Assembly (NCBI GenBank): GCA_002285055.1 | Contig: NQYJ01000008.1 | Span: forward strand, 1 to 64,000 | Reading direction: 5' to 3' | DNA length: 64,000 nucleotides | From: Candidatus Izimoplasma sp. ZiA1 | Lineage (GTDB): Bacteria > Bacillota_I > Bacilli_A > Izemoplasmatales > Izemoplasmataceae | In this document: positions 1 through 9,178 of the stretch, piece after piece | How the letters are laid out: each line of letters opens with the position of its first letter | How positions within the stretch are numbered: the first letter of the stretch is position 1 | Notes under the pieces: generated by a model | The model's database searches: none | Told to the model about the DNA's origin: nothing | What the model saw: only the letters and a program-made list of their open reading frames with translations | Position numbers and translations under genes: made by a program

Positions 1-1
1 T

Positions 2-298
2 ATTTCTTTTTATATATTTACTAATGGTAATCCTATTTTTAGTATCAAAGAGGATCAAACACCTTGGAGTTTTAATACAGATTACGATATTTGGAAATAT
101 GCGATTATGTTTTTGCATCTTACAATACTACTAATATCTTTTTTCTTACTATTTCAATATAAGAAAATATTTAGAACAAAACAACTTAAGAAAATGAGAA
201 GCATTATAAACACTATGTATATTATCTTAAACTCTTTATATCTACCATTAGCTTTCTTTTATTATTTACTTATTTTGTTTATTTGGACTTCTGAATAA
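2..298 (+). CDS. C-terminal part of a membrane protein (5' partial)
   Basis: The frame is open from the left edge, so the true start lies outside the window; the internal Met at base 107 has no ribosome binding site. The visible 98 residues begin with a polar stretch of about 34 residues. They continue with a hydrophobic segment (FLHLTILLISFFLLF), a Lys/Arg-rich loop, and one or two more hydrophobic segments (MYIILNSLYLPLAF, FYYLLILFIW). This is the membrane-anchored tail of an unknown protein. It is followed by a bidirectional terminator and faces a convergent gene. I do not recognise the family. Confidence 0.6.
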   Translation: MSFYIFTNGNPIFSIKEDQTPWSFNTDYDIWKYAIMFLHLTILLISFFLLFQYKKIFRTKQLKKMRSIINTMYIILNSLYLPLAFFYYLLILFIWTSE

Positions 299-387
299 TA
301 TGTTCAATTGTATTAAAAAGAGATTATAGAGTGCTACTAGATGTAACTTATGTCAGCAACTTCAAATAAAATATTGATATTTAGTTA

Positions 388-420
388 AACCCCAATTCAA
401 GTATAGCTTGAATTGGGGTT
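388..420. terminator. Intrinsic terminator, usable in both directions
   Basis: A perfect 14-bp inverted repeat (arms 388-401 and 407-420, loop tatag) is flanked by T-rich sequence to the right and A-rich sequence to the left. It lies between two convergent genes. The rest of 299-593 shows nothing I can identify. Confidence 0.8.
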
Positions 421-593
421 CTTACTTTTTATATCATGATAGACATTCTCTTTACATATGCATAAATATACTTATCAAACTCAAAAGTATATTCTCCATA
501 CTCTTCTTAAACTGCAATAAACATAATAAGAATTCTACCTTGTTGTTGCTTGTTTTATAAGATAAACAGCAAATCTGATTTAATTTATTATAG

Positions 594-920
594 TTAATGA
601 ATAACTCTATACCTAATATTTTTTCTATCTAAAATTCCAAGAATACTATTCTCAAAAGAACCAGATGCTCCCCAGTCAAACTTAAAGAACATTCCTTGTC
701 CACCACCAGATCCAACAACTACTGCATTACAGTAGTCACCATCTGCGGTTAATAAAGCTGTTAGTGTTGCTCTATTTGAAGTTCTAAAGAAGAACTTCTC
801 AACAATAAACAAATAGTTATTCTCATCTGTCTTACCTCTAAATATTATATTATAATCATCATAATGATTACTAAAAATTTCATAAACTTTTGCGTATTCC
901 TCGTATATCTGTAGTCTCAT
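594..920 (-). CDS. Hypothetical 108-residue soluble protein
   Basis: This small acidic protein has no signal peptide or membrane segment. A Shine-Dalgarno-like AAGGATGG lies about 8 bases before the ATG at 920. The middle contains a Gly-rich stretch (VVVGSGGGQGMFFKFDWG) that looks like a beta-hairpin core, and the C-terminus is basic. The even polar/hydrophobic pattern suggests a compact alpha/beta fold. I cannot place it in a named family. It is a single-gene unit between the coaX terminator and the convergent membrane gene. Confidence 0.6.
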   Translation of the reverse strand: MRLQIYEEYAKVYEIFSNHYDDYNIIFRGKTDENNYLFIVEKFFFRTSNRATLTALLTADGDYCNAVVVGSGGGQGMFFKFDWGASGSFENSILGILDRKNIRYRVIH

Positions 921-979
921 ATTTACACCATCCTTCTTTATATTTTAACATAATATTTATAATTAATAACTAAAATAAA

Positions 980-1005
980 AAACCACCAAATTGATTTGGT
1001 GGTTT
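980..1005 (-). terminator. Terminator of the panT-coaX unit
   Basis: The inverted repeat AAACCACCAAAT/ATTTGGTGGTTT starts a few bases after the coaX stop. On the minus strand it is followed by a T-rich run. Confidence 0.85.
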
Positions 1006-1009
1006 TGCT

Positions 1010-1753
1010 TTATTTAATGTTTTTATTGTATAAATGAACTAATCCTTTTAATAATAAAAATTCGTCTATGATATATTCTTTGTTTAATAACTCTTTAACT
1101 AATAATGATGCCCCGCCTGTAATAACTACTTTACAGTTTGATAGATTATTCTCTTCTTTCATTTTATTTATTATGCCTTCCATCATATATGCATGGCCAT
1201 ATAATAAACCTGAGTTTAGACTATCTATTGTGTTAGTTCCAACAATTCTTTTTGGAGCTTTAAATTCTATTTGTGTTAACTGGCTTGCGCCACCAATTAA
1301 AGCATTCTTTTGTGTAATTAATCCAGCAGCAATAACAACACCTTTAATTTCACTATCTTTTACTAGTGTAAAAGTAGTTGCTGTTCCCATATCAATTACA
1401 ATACAAGTATTAGAATACTCTTTAATAGCTCCCACAGAACCAGCTACTAAATCAGCACCTACTTCTTTAGGATTATCAGTAACAATCTTTAAACCTGTTT
1501 TTACACCTGGTCCAACAACGATTGGATCAAGGCTTAAATATTTATTACTAAGTTCTTTAAAAACGTTATTAAGTTCAGGAACAACACTTGAGATGATGAT
1601 TCCTTTTGCGTCTTTTAAGATATCTTTTAAATAAATATAGTATTCATCTGCAGATTTTAATTTATCAGTTAAGAAGCGATATGTTTTTGTTATTTCATCT
1701 TTGTACTCACCAATAACAATATTGGTATTTCCGATGTCAATTAATATTATCAT
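1010..1753 (-). CDS. coaX: Type III pantothenate kinase
   Basis: This enzyme phosphorylates pantothenate to 4'-phosphopantothenate, the first step of coenzyme A synthesis, in the cytoplasm. The 247-residue length is usual for the family. The N-terminal phosphate-binding motif DIGNTNIVIGEY sits at residues 6-17. A second ASKHA-fold motif (DMGTATTFT) lies near residue 121, and a Gly-rich GGAS motif lies near the C-terminus. The GPGVKTGL segment matches the family's pantothenate-binding region. It sits 15 bases after the stop of a pantothenate-type ECF S component, so uptake and first phosphorylation are encoded together. Confidence 0.95.
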   Translation of the reverse strand: MIILIDIGNTNIVIGEYKDEITKTYRFLTDKLKSADEYYIYLKDILKDAKGIIISSVVPELNNVFKELSNKYLSLDPIVVGPGVKTGLKIVTDNPKEVGADLVAGSVGAIKEYSNTCIVIDMGTATTFTLVKDSEIKGVVIAAGLITQKNALIGGASQLTQIEFKAPKRIVGTNTIDSLNSGLLYGHAYMMEGIINKMKEENNLSNCKVVITGGASLLVKELLNKEYIIDEFLLLKGLVHLYNKNIK

Positions 1754-1767
1754 AGTATCACCTTTTT

Positions 1768-2418
1768 TTATTTTTCTTTAAATACTCTATTTAATGTTAT
1801 AACAATTGGTGTTCCTACTAAGATAGTTACGATAAACTCAATTAAGAAGTTTATACTAAACACACCAATAAAAAATGTAAAGAAACCATCAGTTAATAAT
1901 CCTGATACACCATCTGTCATATCAGCATCAAATGAACTACTTAAGTTAAATATTCCACTTGAATTTAATGAAAGATAAATGAATAGGAATAAGATTGGCA
2001 CTACTAGTAAAGTATGTACTAACGTTGATACTCCCATTGCATATGGGATTGCAATTTTATCATTTTTAAATATTCTATTAAAGAATCTGAAAATATAATA
2101 AATTGAAAATCCAAAGATAACTCTTGGTAAAACACTTACTAAAGGATTAATAAAGAAAACATTTAATCCTCCTGGATAAAGTATAGCAGCTCCTAAAGAA
2201 CCTAACCCAAAGATTAATCCTAAATAAACTCCTACTTTTTTACCGCCAAATATTGCGCCAATTAGAACCGGAATATGAACAATTGTTATTGCAATTCCTC
2301 CACCAATTGTAATGAATCCCCATGGCATTCCCCATGGTGCTGGTACTAGTGCAAGTAATAAAATTATCCCGCCAAATATACCTGATAATGATAAATCTTT
2401 AACTCGTCTGTCTGACAT
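1768..2418 (-). CDS. panT: ECF transporter S component, probably pantothenate-specific
   Basis: The 216-residue integral membrane protein has about six hydrophobic segments and Gly-rich helices (GGGIAITIVHIPVLIGAIFGG) typical of energy-coupling-factor substrate-binding subunits. S components need a shared EcfA/A'/T module, which is not in this window. Pantothenate is inferred from the coaX gene directly downstream, a pairing known for PanT. The family includes folate, riboflavin and queuosine transporters, so the ligand remains an inference from context. Confidence 0.8.
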   Translation of the reverse strand: MSDRRVKDLSLSGIFGGIILLLALVPAPWGMPWGFITIGGGIAITIVHIPVLIGAIFGGKKVGVYLGLIFGLGSLGAAILYPGGLNVFFINPLVSVLPRVIFGFSIYYIFRFFNRIFKNDKIAIPYAMGVSTLVHTLLVVPILFLFIYLSLNSSGIFNLSSSFDADMTDGVSGLLTDGFFTFFIGVFSINFLIEFIVTILVGTPIVITLNRVFKEK

Positions 2419-2482
2419 TTTTAATTCTCTCCTTTTTAGGCCTTTAAAGGTCCCATAATTTGAAATTTATGCTTAATTTTTA

Positions 2483-3550
2483 TTAAACATTACTCTTAAT
2501 TTCTTCAACAAGTTCATTATTAAACATTTTCACAATTGTGAATAACATTTTTTTAAGTTCATTATAATCATCTTCACTTATCATTGAAGTTGTTGAATGG
2601 ATGTAACGTGCTGGCATTCCTAGTGTAGCTACTAAAACACCATCACCATAAGTTTGAATACGGGCAGCATCTGTTCCACCACGTGATTGATAATATTGGT
2701 ATTTAATTCCTTCTTTATCTGCTGTTTCTGTAAAGAATTTTTTCATACCATTATGCATAATACAACTTGGATCGATAAATCTAATTAAGAATCCGCCACC
2801 AAGTTTACCACTTATCTCATCACCACCAAATGAATCTGCACAAGGTGATGCATCAATTGCGATAAAGATATCTGGTTTGATTAATCCAGCTGCAGTTGCT
2901 GCTCCTCTTAATCCTACTTCTTCTTGGACAGTAGCACCAACATAAAGCTCACAATCTAAATCTTCTTTTTTAATATATTTAGCAAGTTCTAAACTCATAC
3001 CACAACCAAAACGGTCATCCCATGCTTTAGAAATATGTTTTTTTCCATCTTTTGTTGTTACAAAATTATTTCTAGAAATAACTTGTTGCCCAATTTTAAC
3101 ACCTAATTCTTTAGCGTGTTCTTCATTTTCAGCTCCAATATCTAATAATAATTCTTTAAACTCTAATGCTTTAGCTGCATTTTTATCTCCTCTTGTTAAA
3201 TGTGGAGGTTTAGATGCAGTTACCCCAGGGATAACTTCTAAATCATCAGTATAAATATCTAAGATTTGTGAAAGATAAGTTTGTCCACTTACTCCACCTA
3301 AATTAGTTATTTTAACTAATCCTTCTTTTGTAAACCCAGTAACAATTGCGCCAACTTCATCCATATGTCCTGCAATCATAACTCTAGGTCCTTTTGATCC
3401 TTTATTGATAACACCAAAGATACTTCCTAATTTATCTTCAATGATTTCTTCAACATAAGGTTCTAAGTTTTTTCTCATATAATCTCTTACTGGTTTTTCA
3501 AAACTTGGTGCTCCTGGTATTTCTACTAATTCCTTAAAAACTTTATCCAT
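2483..3550 (-). CDS. M42 family glutamyl/deblocking aminopeptidase
   Basis: This is a dinuclear-metal aminopeptidase that removes N-terminal residues from peptides in the cytoplasm and usually forms a tetrahedral dodecamer. At 355 residues it is full length. Metal-ligand motifs are visible in order: AGHMDEVG near residue 61, KAWDDRFGCG near residue 175, the catalytic VQEEVGLRGA near residue 208, and DASPCAD near residue 233. A final His lies in RYIHS near residue 316. It is related to YsdC/FrvX/PepA types. It starts 9 bases before trmB in the same direction, and a good AGGAGG-like site precedes the ATG. Confidence 0.92.
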   Translation of the reverse strand: MDKVFKELVEIPGAPSFEKPVRDYMRKNLEPYVEEIIEDKLGSIFGVINKGSKGPRVMIAGHMDEVGAIVTGFTKEGLVKITNLGGVSGQTYLSQILDIYTDDLEVIPGVTASKPPHLTRGDKNAAKALEFKELLLDIGAENEEHAKELGVKIGQQVISRNNFVTTKDGKKHISKAWDDRFGCGMSLELAKYIKKEDLDCELYVGATVQEEVGLRGAATAAGLIKPDIFIAIDASPCADSFGGDEISGKLGGGFLIRFIDPSCIMHNGMKKFFTETADKEGIKYQYYQSRGGTDAARIQTYGDGVLVATLGMPARYIHSTTSMISEDDYNELKKMLFTIVKMFNNELVEEIKSNV

Positions 3551-3559
3551 AATATCCTC

Positions 3560-4195
3560 CTAAAATTTAGCGGTTAATTTATATATTCTTTGACCTTTAT
3601 TCTTAAACTTTTCCTCAAACTCAGTTTCTACATTTCCAATGTATTCACTATTATGTAAATCTAAATACATTTCTGTGATTTGCATTGGGTAATTGCTTAC
3701 TGACATAATTGAATACTCAAATAAACTTTGATTATCAGTTTTTTGATGAAGCTCACCATCTTTAACTAAAACTTCTTGATATTGTTTTAAGAATGTAGAA
3801 CTTGTTAATCTTCTTTTTTCATGGCGTGCTTTTGGCCATGGATCTGAGAAGTTTAAATAAATTCTAGTTATTGAATTTTCTTTGATAATGTCTCTTAAAT
3901 CCGAAGCATCAAATCTTAATAACAATAAATTATCAAGTGGTTCTTCAATTACTTTTTCAAGAGCTCTCACAATTACACTATCAAAACGTTCTATTCCAAC
4001 ATAAAAAACATCTTTGTTTAGCTTAGCTAAAGTATGAATAAATTTACCTTTACCCATTCCTATTTCCATATGAATCGGTAAATTATTATGATTAAATTCT
4101 TTTAAATCTAGTTTAGTATCTTCTAATATATCCACGATATATTTTGGGTAAGAATTGATTAAATCCTTTGCCCCTTTTACATTTCTTAATCTCAC
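3560..4195 (-). CDS. trmB: tRNA (guanine-N7-)-methyltransferase
   Basis: This enzyme methylates G46 of the tRNA variable loop with S-adenosylmethionine. The 211-residue length is normal. The SAM-binding motif MEIGMGKGKFIH lies near residue 43. The family signature FSDPWPKARHEKRR lies near residue 115, followed by the C-terminal TEFEEKFKNKGQRIYKL segment typical of TrmB. It sits upstream of the M42 peptidase in the same direction and downstream of the terminator of the next unit. Confidence 0.96.
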   Translation of the reverse strand: MRLRNVKGAKDLINSYPKYIVDILEDTKLDLKEFNHNNLPIHMEIGMGKGKFIHTLAKLNKDVFYVGIERFDSVIVRALEKVIEEPLDNLLLLRFDASDLRDIIKENSITRIYLNFSDPWPKARHEKRRLTSSTFLKQYQEVLVKDGELHQKTDNQSLFEYSIMSVSNYPMQITEMYLDLHNSEYIGNVETEFEEKFKNKGQRIYKLTAKF

Positions 4196-4237
4196 TGTTT
4201 ATCACCGACACTATTATAACAAAAGTATATCAATAAA

Positions 4238-4260
4238 AAAACCCTAATGATTAGGGTTTT
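4238..4260 (-). terminator. Terminator of the PAS/GGDEF/HD-GYP gene
   Basis: An 11-bp inverted repeat (AAAACCCTAAT/ATTAGGGTTTT, one-base loop centre) overlaps the stop codon of the gene and is followed on the minus strand by T-rich sequence. Confidence 0.85.
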
Positions 4261-7200
4261 TTAAGATTTCGATAAATAAATCAACATATTCACTATCAAA
4301 TTGTGTTCCACTATGTTTTTTTAGCTCGTTTATTGCTTCTGTCTCGGTAAACTTATCTTTATAAGGTCTTTCACTTACCATAGCGTCATATGCGTCTGTA
4401 ATCGCAATTATACGAGCAAATAACGGAATTTGACTTTGAATTAAACCATACGGATATCCACTACCATCAACTTTTTCATGATGATGTAAGACAGCAAGCG
4501 CGATATTTTCTGAATCGATGATATTTTTGACGATTTTATACCCAGCCTCAGCATGAGTTTTAATTCGTTCATATTCTTCAATTGTTAATGAGGCAGGTTT
4601 GTTTAATATTTCCTCTGCGATTGTGATTTTACCAATATCATGAATTCTCGCTAATAATCTTATTTCCTCGATATCTATTTGTCTTGTATAACCTATTTTT
4701 TTTAGAAGTTTCTCACTATAATCGGCAACGCGATCACAATGTTCTTTTGTTTCTTCTGTTTTTTCATTTAAGGTTTCCATTATTGTATCAAGTGTTTTTG
4801 ATTTTCTTGAAGAACGCTCTGTGAGCTTTCTTCGGTACATAATATTTTCGGCTTTAGAATAAACTTCAAAGAATGTTGTTTCATCATCTTCAATGATGTC
4901 ATAACCTACACTTACATCAAAGCTAATTCCATATAAATCTAAGGCTTGGATTTCATCTTTGATTAGTTTTTCTTTTCTTTCCATGTTTTCAACTACTGCA
5001 TTTTTTATAATTATACAGAATTCATCGCCACCAATACGGTAGACAAGATCATTTTTATAAACTTTTTTTAAGATTGCTGCAAAACGAATTAATAGCTCAT
5101 CACCTTTTAGATGACCAAATGCATCATTTACTAGTTTTAATCCATCAACATCACAAACAACAACCCCATCATTCTCTTTAAATTTCGTTTTTTGAATATA
5201 TTCCTCAAAGTTATTACGGTTATAAAGGTCTGTGAGAATATCGTGGTTAGCTAAATAATCTATCTCTCTAGTTTTTTCAACATCACTAGTTACATCTATC
5301 ATTGTTCCTTGGTAATTATTAAAGAAGGCTTCATCAATTCTTTGAATAGTTATGTTAAAGAATTTGATATAACCATATAGTTTATATTCTATTCTTAAGT
5401 TTTTAACTATTCCTTTTTCTTTGATTTCTTTAATTACTTCTTCATATTTTTTACCAAGTAATTGTTTTAAAGTTAAATCCTTTTCACCACTTAATTCTAG
5501 AAGTTTTACATATGTTTTATTAACTCTAGCTATTTTAAAGTCATCATCAAGTAAAAATATCCCTGCAGGACTTGAGTTAAATATATGTTCAAATGCTTTT
5601 TGGTTATGAAGTGCAGCGATTCTACTTTTTTCAATATCAGTGATATCTTTTAGTAATCCATATACTGTTTCTGTCTCACCATAATCATTCGTTTGTCCAT
5701 AAATACTTGATTGAATATATCTGATGTCTGGACCATTAATTAAACGGTAATTAGTAGTTTTACCATCAGGATGATCAATAATATAATCAGTTGCATAATC
5801 AAAGACTGCGATATCATCTTCATGAATGATTGTTCTAAACTGTTCAAGTTCTCTAAAGTTAGGTACTTCTAGAAAGTCAGAAAGTTCCTTTGATTCTTCA
5901 AATGTTTGCGTCTTTGCATTATATAAAAATCTCGCCATATTCGCAACTTTTGTAGTTTCACTTAGAAGTTTATTTCTTTCTTTTATTAGTTCTTCTTTAC
6001 GCATTTCTTCAGTAATATCAGTGAATAATCCAATCATTTTATAACTTCTTAAATCTCTTGATTTAACAATTATTACTAGTGTTCTTATCCAAAGATGTTG
6101 ATTAGTCTTAACATCTAAAAACTTAAATTTATGTCTAATTTCTTTTATTTCGCCACTAATTAGTCTTTGAATTAAAGTTGTGAAGATGATATCACCATCA
6201 TACTTTAAACGTTTTGAAAACTCTTCTTCATAGTTCTCAAAAGTGATTTGTTCTTTAAATAATGATTCAACAAATTCATCAACTTCAACAGTTTTGTTTT
6301 GAAAATCAACTTCAAAAAATCCAGTTTTAGCATATTCAAGTAACATATTATGTCTTATTATTCTGTTTTGTAAGTCTTGATTTACTCTAACAAGAGCAGT
6401 TACATCACTAAAACTAACGACAAACTGACCTTTAACAAAACTAAAAGCATGAACTTCAAAATATTTATCAAAGGCATCACTATATTCAACAAGTTTAACG
6501 GATTTCAAGGTTATTGCTACTTGCCCATATAATTTAACCCATTTTTTATTCATAGTTGGAAAAACATCGCTAACTTTTTTTCCTACCAAATCTTTTTTCT
6601 CTTTTTGAACCATATTACAAAATTCACTATTTACATTGATATATCGATAATCAATCGGTGTACCCTCTTCATCTAAAATAATTTCATGATTAGCAACACC
6701 AAAATCAATACTGTTCATAATTTTCTCAAGTTCGTTTCTTTGAGATAAGATTTCAAGTTCATTCATTTTTAATAATGTTATGTCTTGAAAAGTAATTATG
6801 GTACCTGTAATTTCATTTTGATAATTAAAAAATGGCGCAATTTTAATGTTGTAGTAATTATTATCTAATGTTTTTACTTGCATCATTTTTGTGTAGTTAT
6901 GTTCGATAACTTCTTTTATATATGATAACAATCTTGGAAAATCATATATTTTTGGTTCTAAACTCTTTAATTGTTTGCCAATTAAATCACCTTCAAACAA
7001 AAACAGGTTATCTATATCTTTTGAATGTTTAAAAATACTAAATTGATCATCAATCACAAACCCTGTAGTTTGGGCGTTACTTAAGAAGTTATCAACTAAT
7101 GATAATTTCTCCTCAAGTGATGCACTCATTTGTTTATTATAGTTTAGGACTTGATTAAGTCTTATATATTTTTTTTCAAAAATAACTAAAAAATACGTTT

Positions 7201-7510
7201 CAAAAACTAGTGGCATAACGATTATATTATAATGATAATCATTAATATCAATGCTTTTTAAAACGTATTTATTTTCCTCATTAATCTCTTTAACAGCTTC
7301 AGTTATCAACTTTTGTTGTTCAAGTGTGAACATAGTAAAACCTGTTAATTCTTTTGAATTAACAAAGTCGCTATAATCCCCTTTTTGATAGAGTAAGTCA
7401 AATGTCTGATTAACGACAAGACCTCTTTCAATGAGATTATTAGTTATTAACTCTAATAACTGTCCTTTTTTCAACTTCCTTAGGCTTTGTTTTTGTTTTA
7501 ATCCACTCAT
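4244..7510 (-). CDS. Multi-PAS GGDEF/HD-GYP cyclic-di-GMP enzyme
   Basis: This large (1088-residue) soluble sensor could both make and break cyclic-di-GMP. About five PAS/PAC repeats fill residues 130-750; their PAC ends are seen as TIITFQDIT, FVVSFSDVT, MIGLFTDITEE, VYGLLKDITDIE and GTMIDVTSD. They are followed by an intact GGDEF domain (IGGDEF, residues 826-831) and an HD-GYP domain with HDIGK at 957-961, HHHEKVDGSGYP at about 1009 and the canonical DAYDAM segment. There is no membrane segment, so it probably senses a cytoplasmic signal. A strong GGGAGG site precedes the ATG. It has its own promoter, with a dyad over the expected transcription start. Confidence 0.92.
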   Translation of the reverse strand: MSGLKQKQSLRKLKKGQLLELITNNLIERGLVVNQTFDLLYQKGDYSDFVNSKELTGFTMFTLEQQKLITEAVKEINEENKYVLKSIDINDYHYNIIVMPLVFETYFLVIFEKKYIRLNQVLNYNKQMSASLEEKLSLVDNFLSNAQTTGFVIDDQFSIFKHSKDIDNLFLFEGDLIGKQLKSLEPKIYDFPRLLSYIKEVIEHNYTKMMQVKTLDNNYYNIKIAPFFNYQNEITGTIITFQDITLLKMNELEILSQRNELEKIMNSIDFGVANHEIILDEEGTPIDYRYINVNSEFCNMVQKEKKDLVGKKVSDVFPTMNKKWVKLYGQVAITLKSVKLVEYSDAFDKYFEVHAFSFVKGQFVVSFSDVTALVRVNQDLQNRIIRHNMLLEYAKTGFFEVDFQNKTVEVDEFVESLFKEQITFENYEEEFSKRLKYDGDIIFTTLIQRLISGEIKEIRHKFKFLDVKTNQHLWIRTLVIIVKSRDLRSYKMIGLFTDITEEMRKEELIKERNKLLSETTKVANMARFLYNAKTQTFEESKELSDFLEVPNFRELEQFRTIIHEDDIAVFDYATDYIIDHPDGKTTNYRLINGPDIRYIQSSIYGQTNDYGETETVYGLLKDITDIEKSRIAALHNQKAFEHIFNSSPAGIFLLDDDFKIARVNKTYVKLLELSGEKDLTLKQLLGKKYEEVIKEIKEKGIVKNLRIEYKLYGYIKFFNITIQRIDEAFFNNYQGTMIDVTSDVEKTREIDYLANHDILTDLYNRNNFEEYIQKTKFKENDGVVVCDVDGLKLVNDAFGHLKGDELLIRFAAILKKVYKNDLVYRIGGDEFCIIIKNAVVENMERKEKLIKDEIQALDLYGISFDVSVGYDIIEDDETTFFEVYSKAENIMYRRKLTERSSRKSKTLDTIMETLNEKTEETKEHCDRVADYSEKLLKKIGYTRQIDIEEIRLLARIHDIGKITIAEEILNKPASLTIEEYERIKTHAEAGYKIVKNIIDSENIALAVLHHHEKVDGSGYPYGLIQSQIPLFARIIAITDAYDAMVSERPYKDKFTETEAINELKKHSGTQFDSEYVDLFIEILKNPNH

Positions 7511-7537
7511 ATGTAAAGCCTCCCTGGGTAAAGACTC

Positions 7538-7616
7538 AAAAAAAATACTCTAAAGCGTTAAATTTAACACTATTTTATCATATTGATATGTTAAATTCAA
7601 ACTCTATAGAGTATTT
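7538..7616 (-). promoter_or_regulatory. Promoter and dyads nested inside the pepV terminator
   Basis: On the minus strand a -35 TTGAAT (7600-7595) and -10 TAAAAT (7577-7572), 17 bases apart, drive the PAS/GGDEF gene. A 12-bp palindrome GTTAAATTTAAC (7557-7568) covers the expected start site and could be an operator. The whole is flanked by a 10-bp inverted repeat (7607-7616 with 7543-7552) followed by eight Ts. Only read-through from pepV would carry both arms, so it could end the pepV transcript. Confidence 0.5.
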
Positions 7617-7620
7617 GGTT

Positions 7621-8967
7621 TTACTTAGTAAGTTGGTAGATAGCTTCCATATAAATTGCTGTCGACTTTAATAAGTCCTCAACATGAAGATATTCATCAA
7701 CTTGATGAGCAACATCTTTACGTCCTGGCATAGTTGGACCAAATGCTACTGCTTTACTTAAAGCTCTTGAATATGTTCCTCCACCGATAGTTATTGGTGG
7801 ATTATCATAGTCTTCTGTATACTTTTGATATGAGTCCATTAAGATTTTTACTAGTGGATCTGTTTTTTCAACATAATGCACTGGTGAATCACTTAATAAT
7901 TCATATGTAAAATTATGGTTTTCTGTGATTGTTTTAACTTTTAATAATGATTCTTCTTTTAACCAACCTTTTGGATAACGACAATTTACACCAATTTTGA
8001 ACTCGTTATTTTGGTAATCAAATACACCTGGGTTCATTGTTAAGTCTTTCATCTCATCATCGTGGTGGTTAATTTCATATTTTTCAGCTAAATGATCATA
8101 TGTTAAATATTTACAAATATAATCAATAAAAGGGTTTTTAATATGTTCACTTAAGAATTCAGCTAAGATGAATGCTGCATTCATTCCTAAATTTGGTTGC
8201 ATTGCATGGGCTCTTTTACCAAACACTATGTATTTGTCACCCTCAACGCGACCTTCAAGAGAGTTAAATACTAAATAATCTTTAAACTCTTTTCGTAAAT
8301 CTTTATTTAAAACACATTCAGCTAAATCTGGAACAACATTTAATCTGTCTCCAGCAGAAAAGCTTACTAAGTCTTTATCTGTAGTTTTACCAGTAATATT
8401 AAATGATAAAATACCTTTTTCACCATAGATTAATGGGAAATTAGCATCAGGTGCGAAGCCTACTTCTGGCATTTCTTCTGTTTCAAAGTATTTATTAATA
8501 CCACGCCAACCTGTTTCTTCATCTGTACCTAAGATAATACGGACTCTTTTATTAGGCATAATTTCTAACTCTTTTAAAAATTTAAGGGCAAAATAAGCAG
8601 CCATTGTTGGTCCTTTATCATCACTTGCTCCTCTTGCATAAAGTTTTCCATCTTTTACTAATGGACTAAATGGTGGATGACTCCATCCATCACCTGCAGG
8701 AACAACATCTAAATGACATAGTACTCCAAGAATCTCTTTTCCTTTACCATATTCGATATGAGCAGCATAATTTTTGACATTTTTTGTCACAAAATTATCT
8801 TCGTGTGCTAAATCAAGCATATAGTGCAATGCATTATTTATTTCTTCACCAAACGGAGTTTCACTTTTTTCATCAAAAGCTTCTAATACGCTAGGTATAG
8901 CTAATAAGTGCTTTGTTTTTGCGAGTATTAAGTCTTTGTTTTCTAAGACATATTTATAAAAATCCAT
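7621..8967 (-). CDS. pepV: PepV-type dipeptidase (M20 family)
   Basis: This is a zinc aminopeptidase of the PepV/Sapep group that cleaves dipeptides and N-terminal residues in the cytoplasm. At 448 residues it is close to the usual 460-470. The M20 metal motifs appear in order: CHLDVVPAGDGW near residue 84, GASDDKGP near residue 113, the catalytic GTDEETGWRG near residue 148, and a C-terminal KDVAHQVDEYLHVEDL segment. The lid/dimerisation insertion is present in the middle. It is a single gene, read divergently from the metal-efflux operon. Confidence 0.92.
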   Translation of the reverse strand: MDFYKYVLENKDLILAKTKHLLAIPSVLEAFDEKSETPFGEEINNALHYMLDLAHEDNFVTKNVKNYAAHIEYGKGKEILGVLCHLDVVPAGDGWSHPPFSPLVKDGKLYARGASDDKGPTMAAYFALKFLKELEIMPNKRVRIILGTDEETGWRGINKYFETEEMPEVGFAPDANFPLIYGEKGILSFNITGKTTDKDLVSFSAGDRLNVVPDLAECVLNKDLRKEFKDYLVFNSLEGRVEGDKYIVFGKRAHAMQPNLGMNAAFILAEFLSEHIKNPFIDYICKYLTYDHLAEKYEINHHDDEMKDLTMNPGVFDYQNNEFKIGVNCRYPKGWLKEESLLKVKTITENHNFTYELLSDSPVHYVEKTDPLVKILMDSYQKYTEDYDNPPITIGGGTYSRALSKAVAFGPTMPGRKDVAHQVDEYLHVEDLLKSTAIYMEAIYQLTK

Positions 8968-9120
8968 ATCATCACCTCATCAGGTTTAAATCATATCATT
9001 TTTAAATATATTTTTCAATAATTATATATTCTTATTGATTTTTAAAAATAGTTTAATTCTTATTTATAAAGTGTTATAATTAAAGAAGTTTTTATACTTT
9101 TTTCTATATTTATAATGTTC

Positions 9121-9148
9121 TTGACATATGATTGTTTGTTCATATAAA
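9121..9148 (+). promoter_or_regulatory. Promoter with ArsR/SmtB-type operator
   Basis: A consensus -35 TTGACA (9121-9126) and a -10 TATAAA (9143-9148) are 16 bases apart. Between and over them lies an inverted repeat ATATGA-N8-TCATAT (9126-9145), the usual form of SmtB/CadC/CzrA operators. The ArsR-family repressor is the second gene of the same operon, so autoregulation is expected. Confidence 0.75.
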
Positions 9149-9178
9149 ATAGAGAAGAGTTTACGAAGAGGTGACCGT

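Noticed and set aside
1068..1634. 188-codon plus-strand ORF antisense to coaX
   Set aside because: It lies wholly inside coaX, whose protein has all family motifs; the antisense frame has no recognisable domain or ribosome site.
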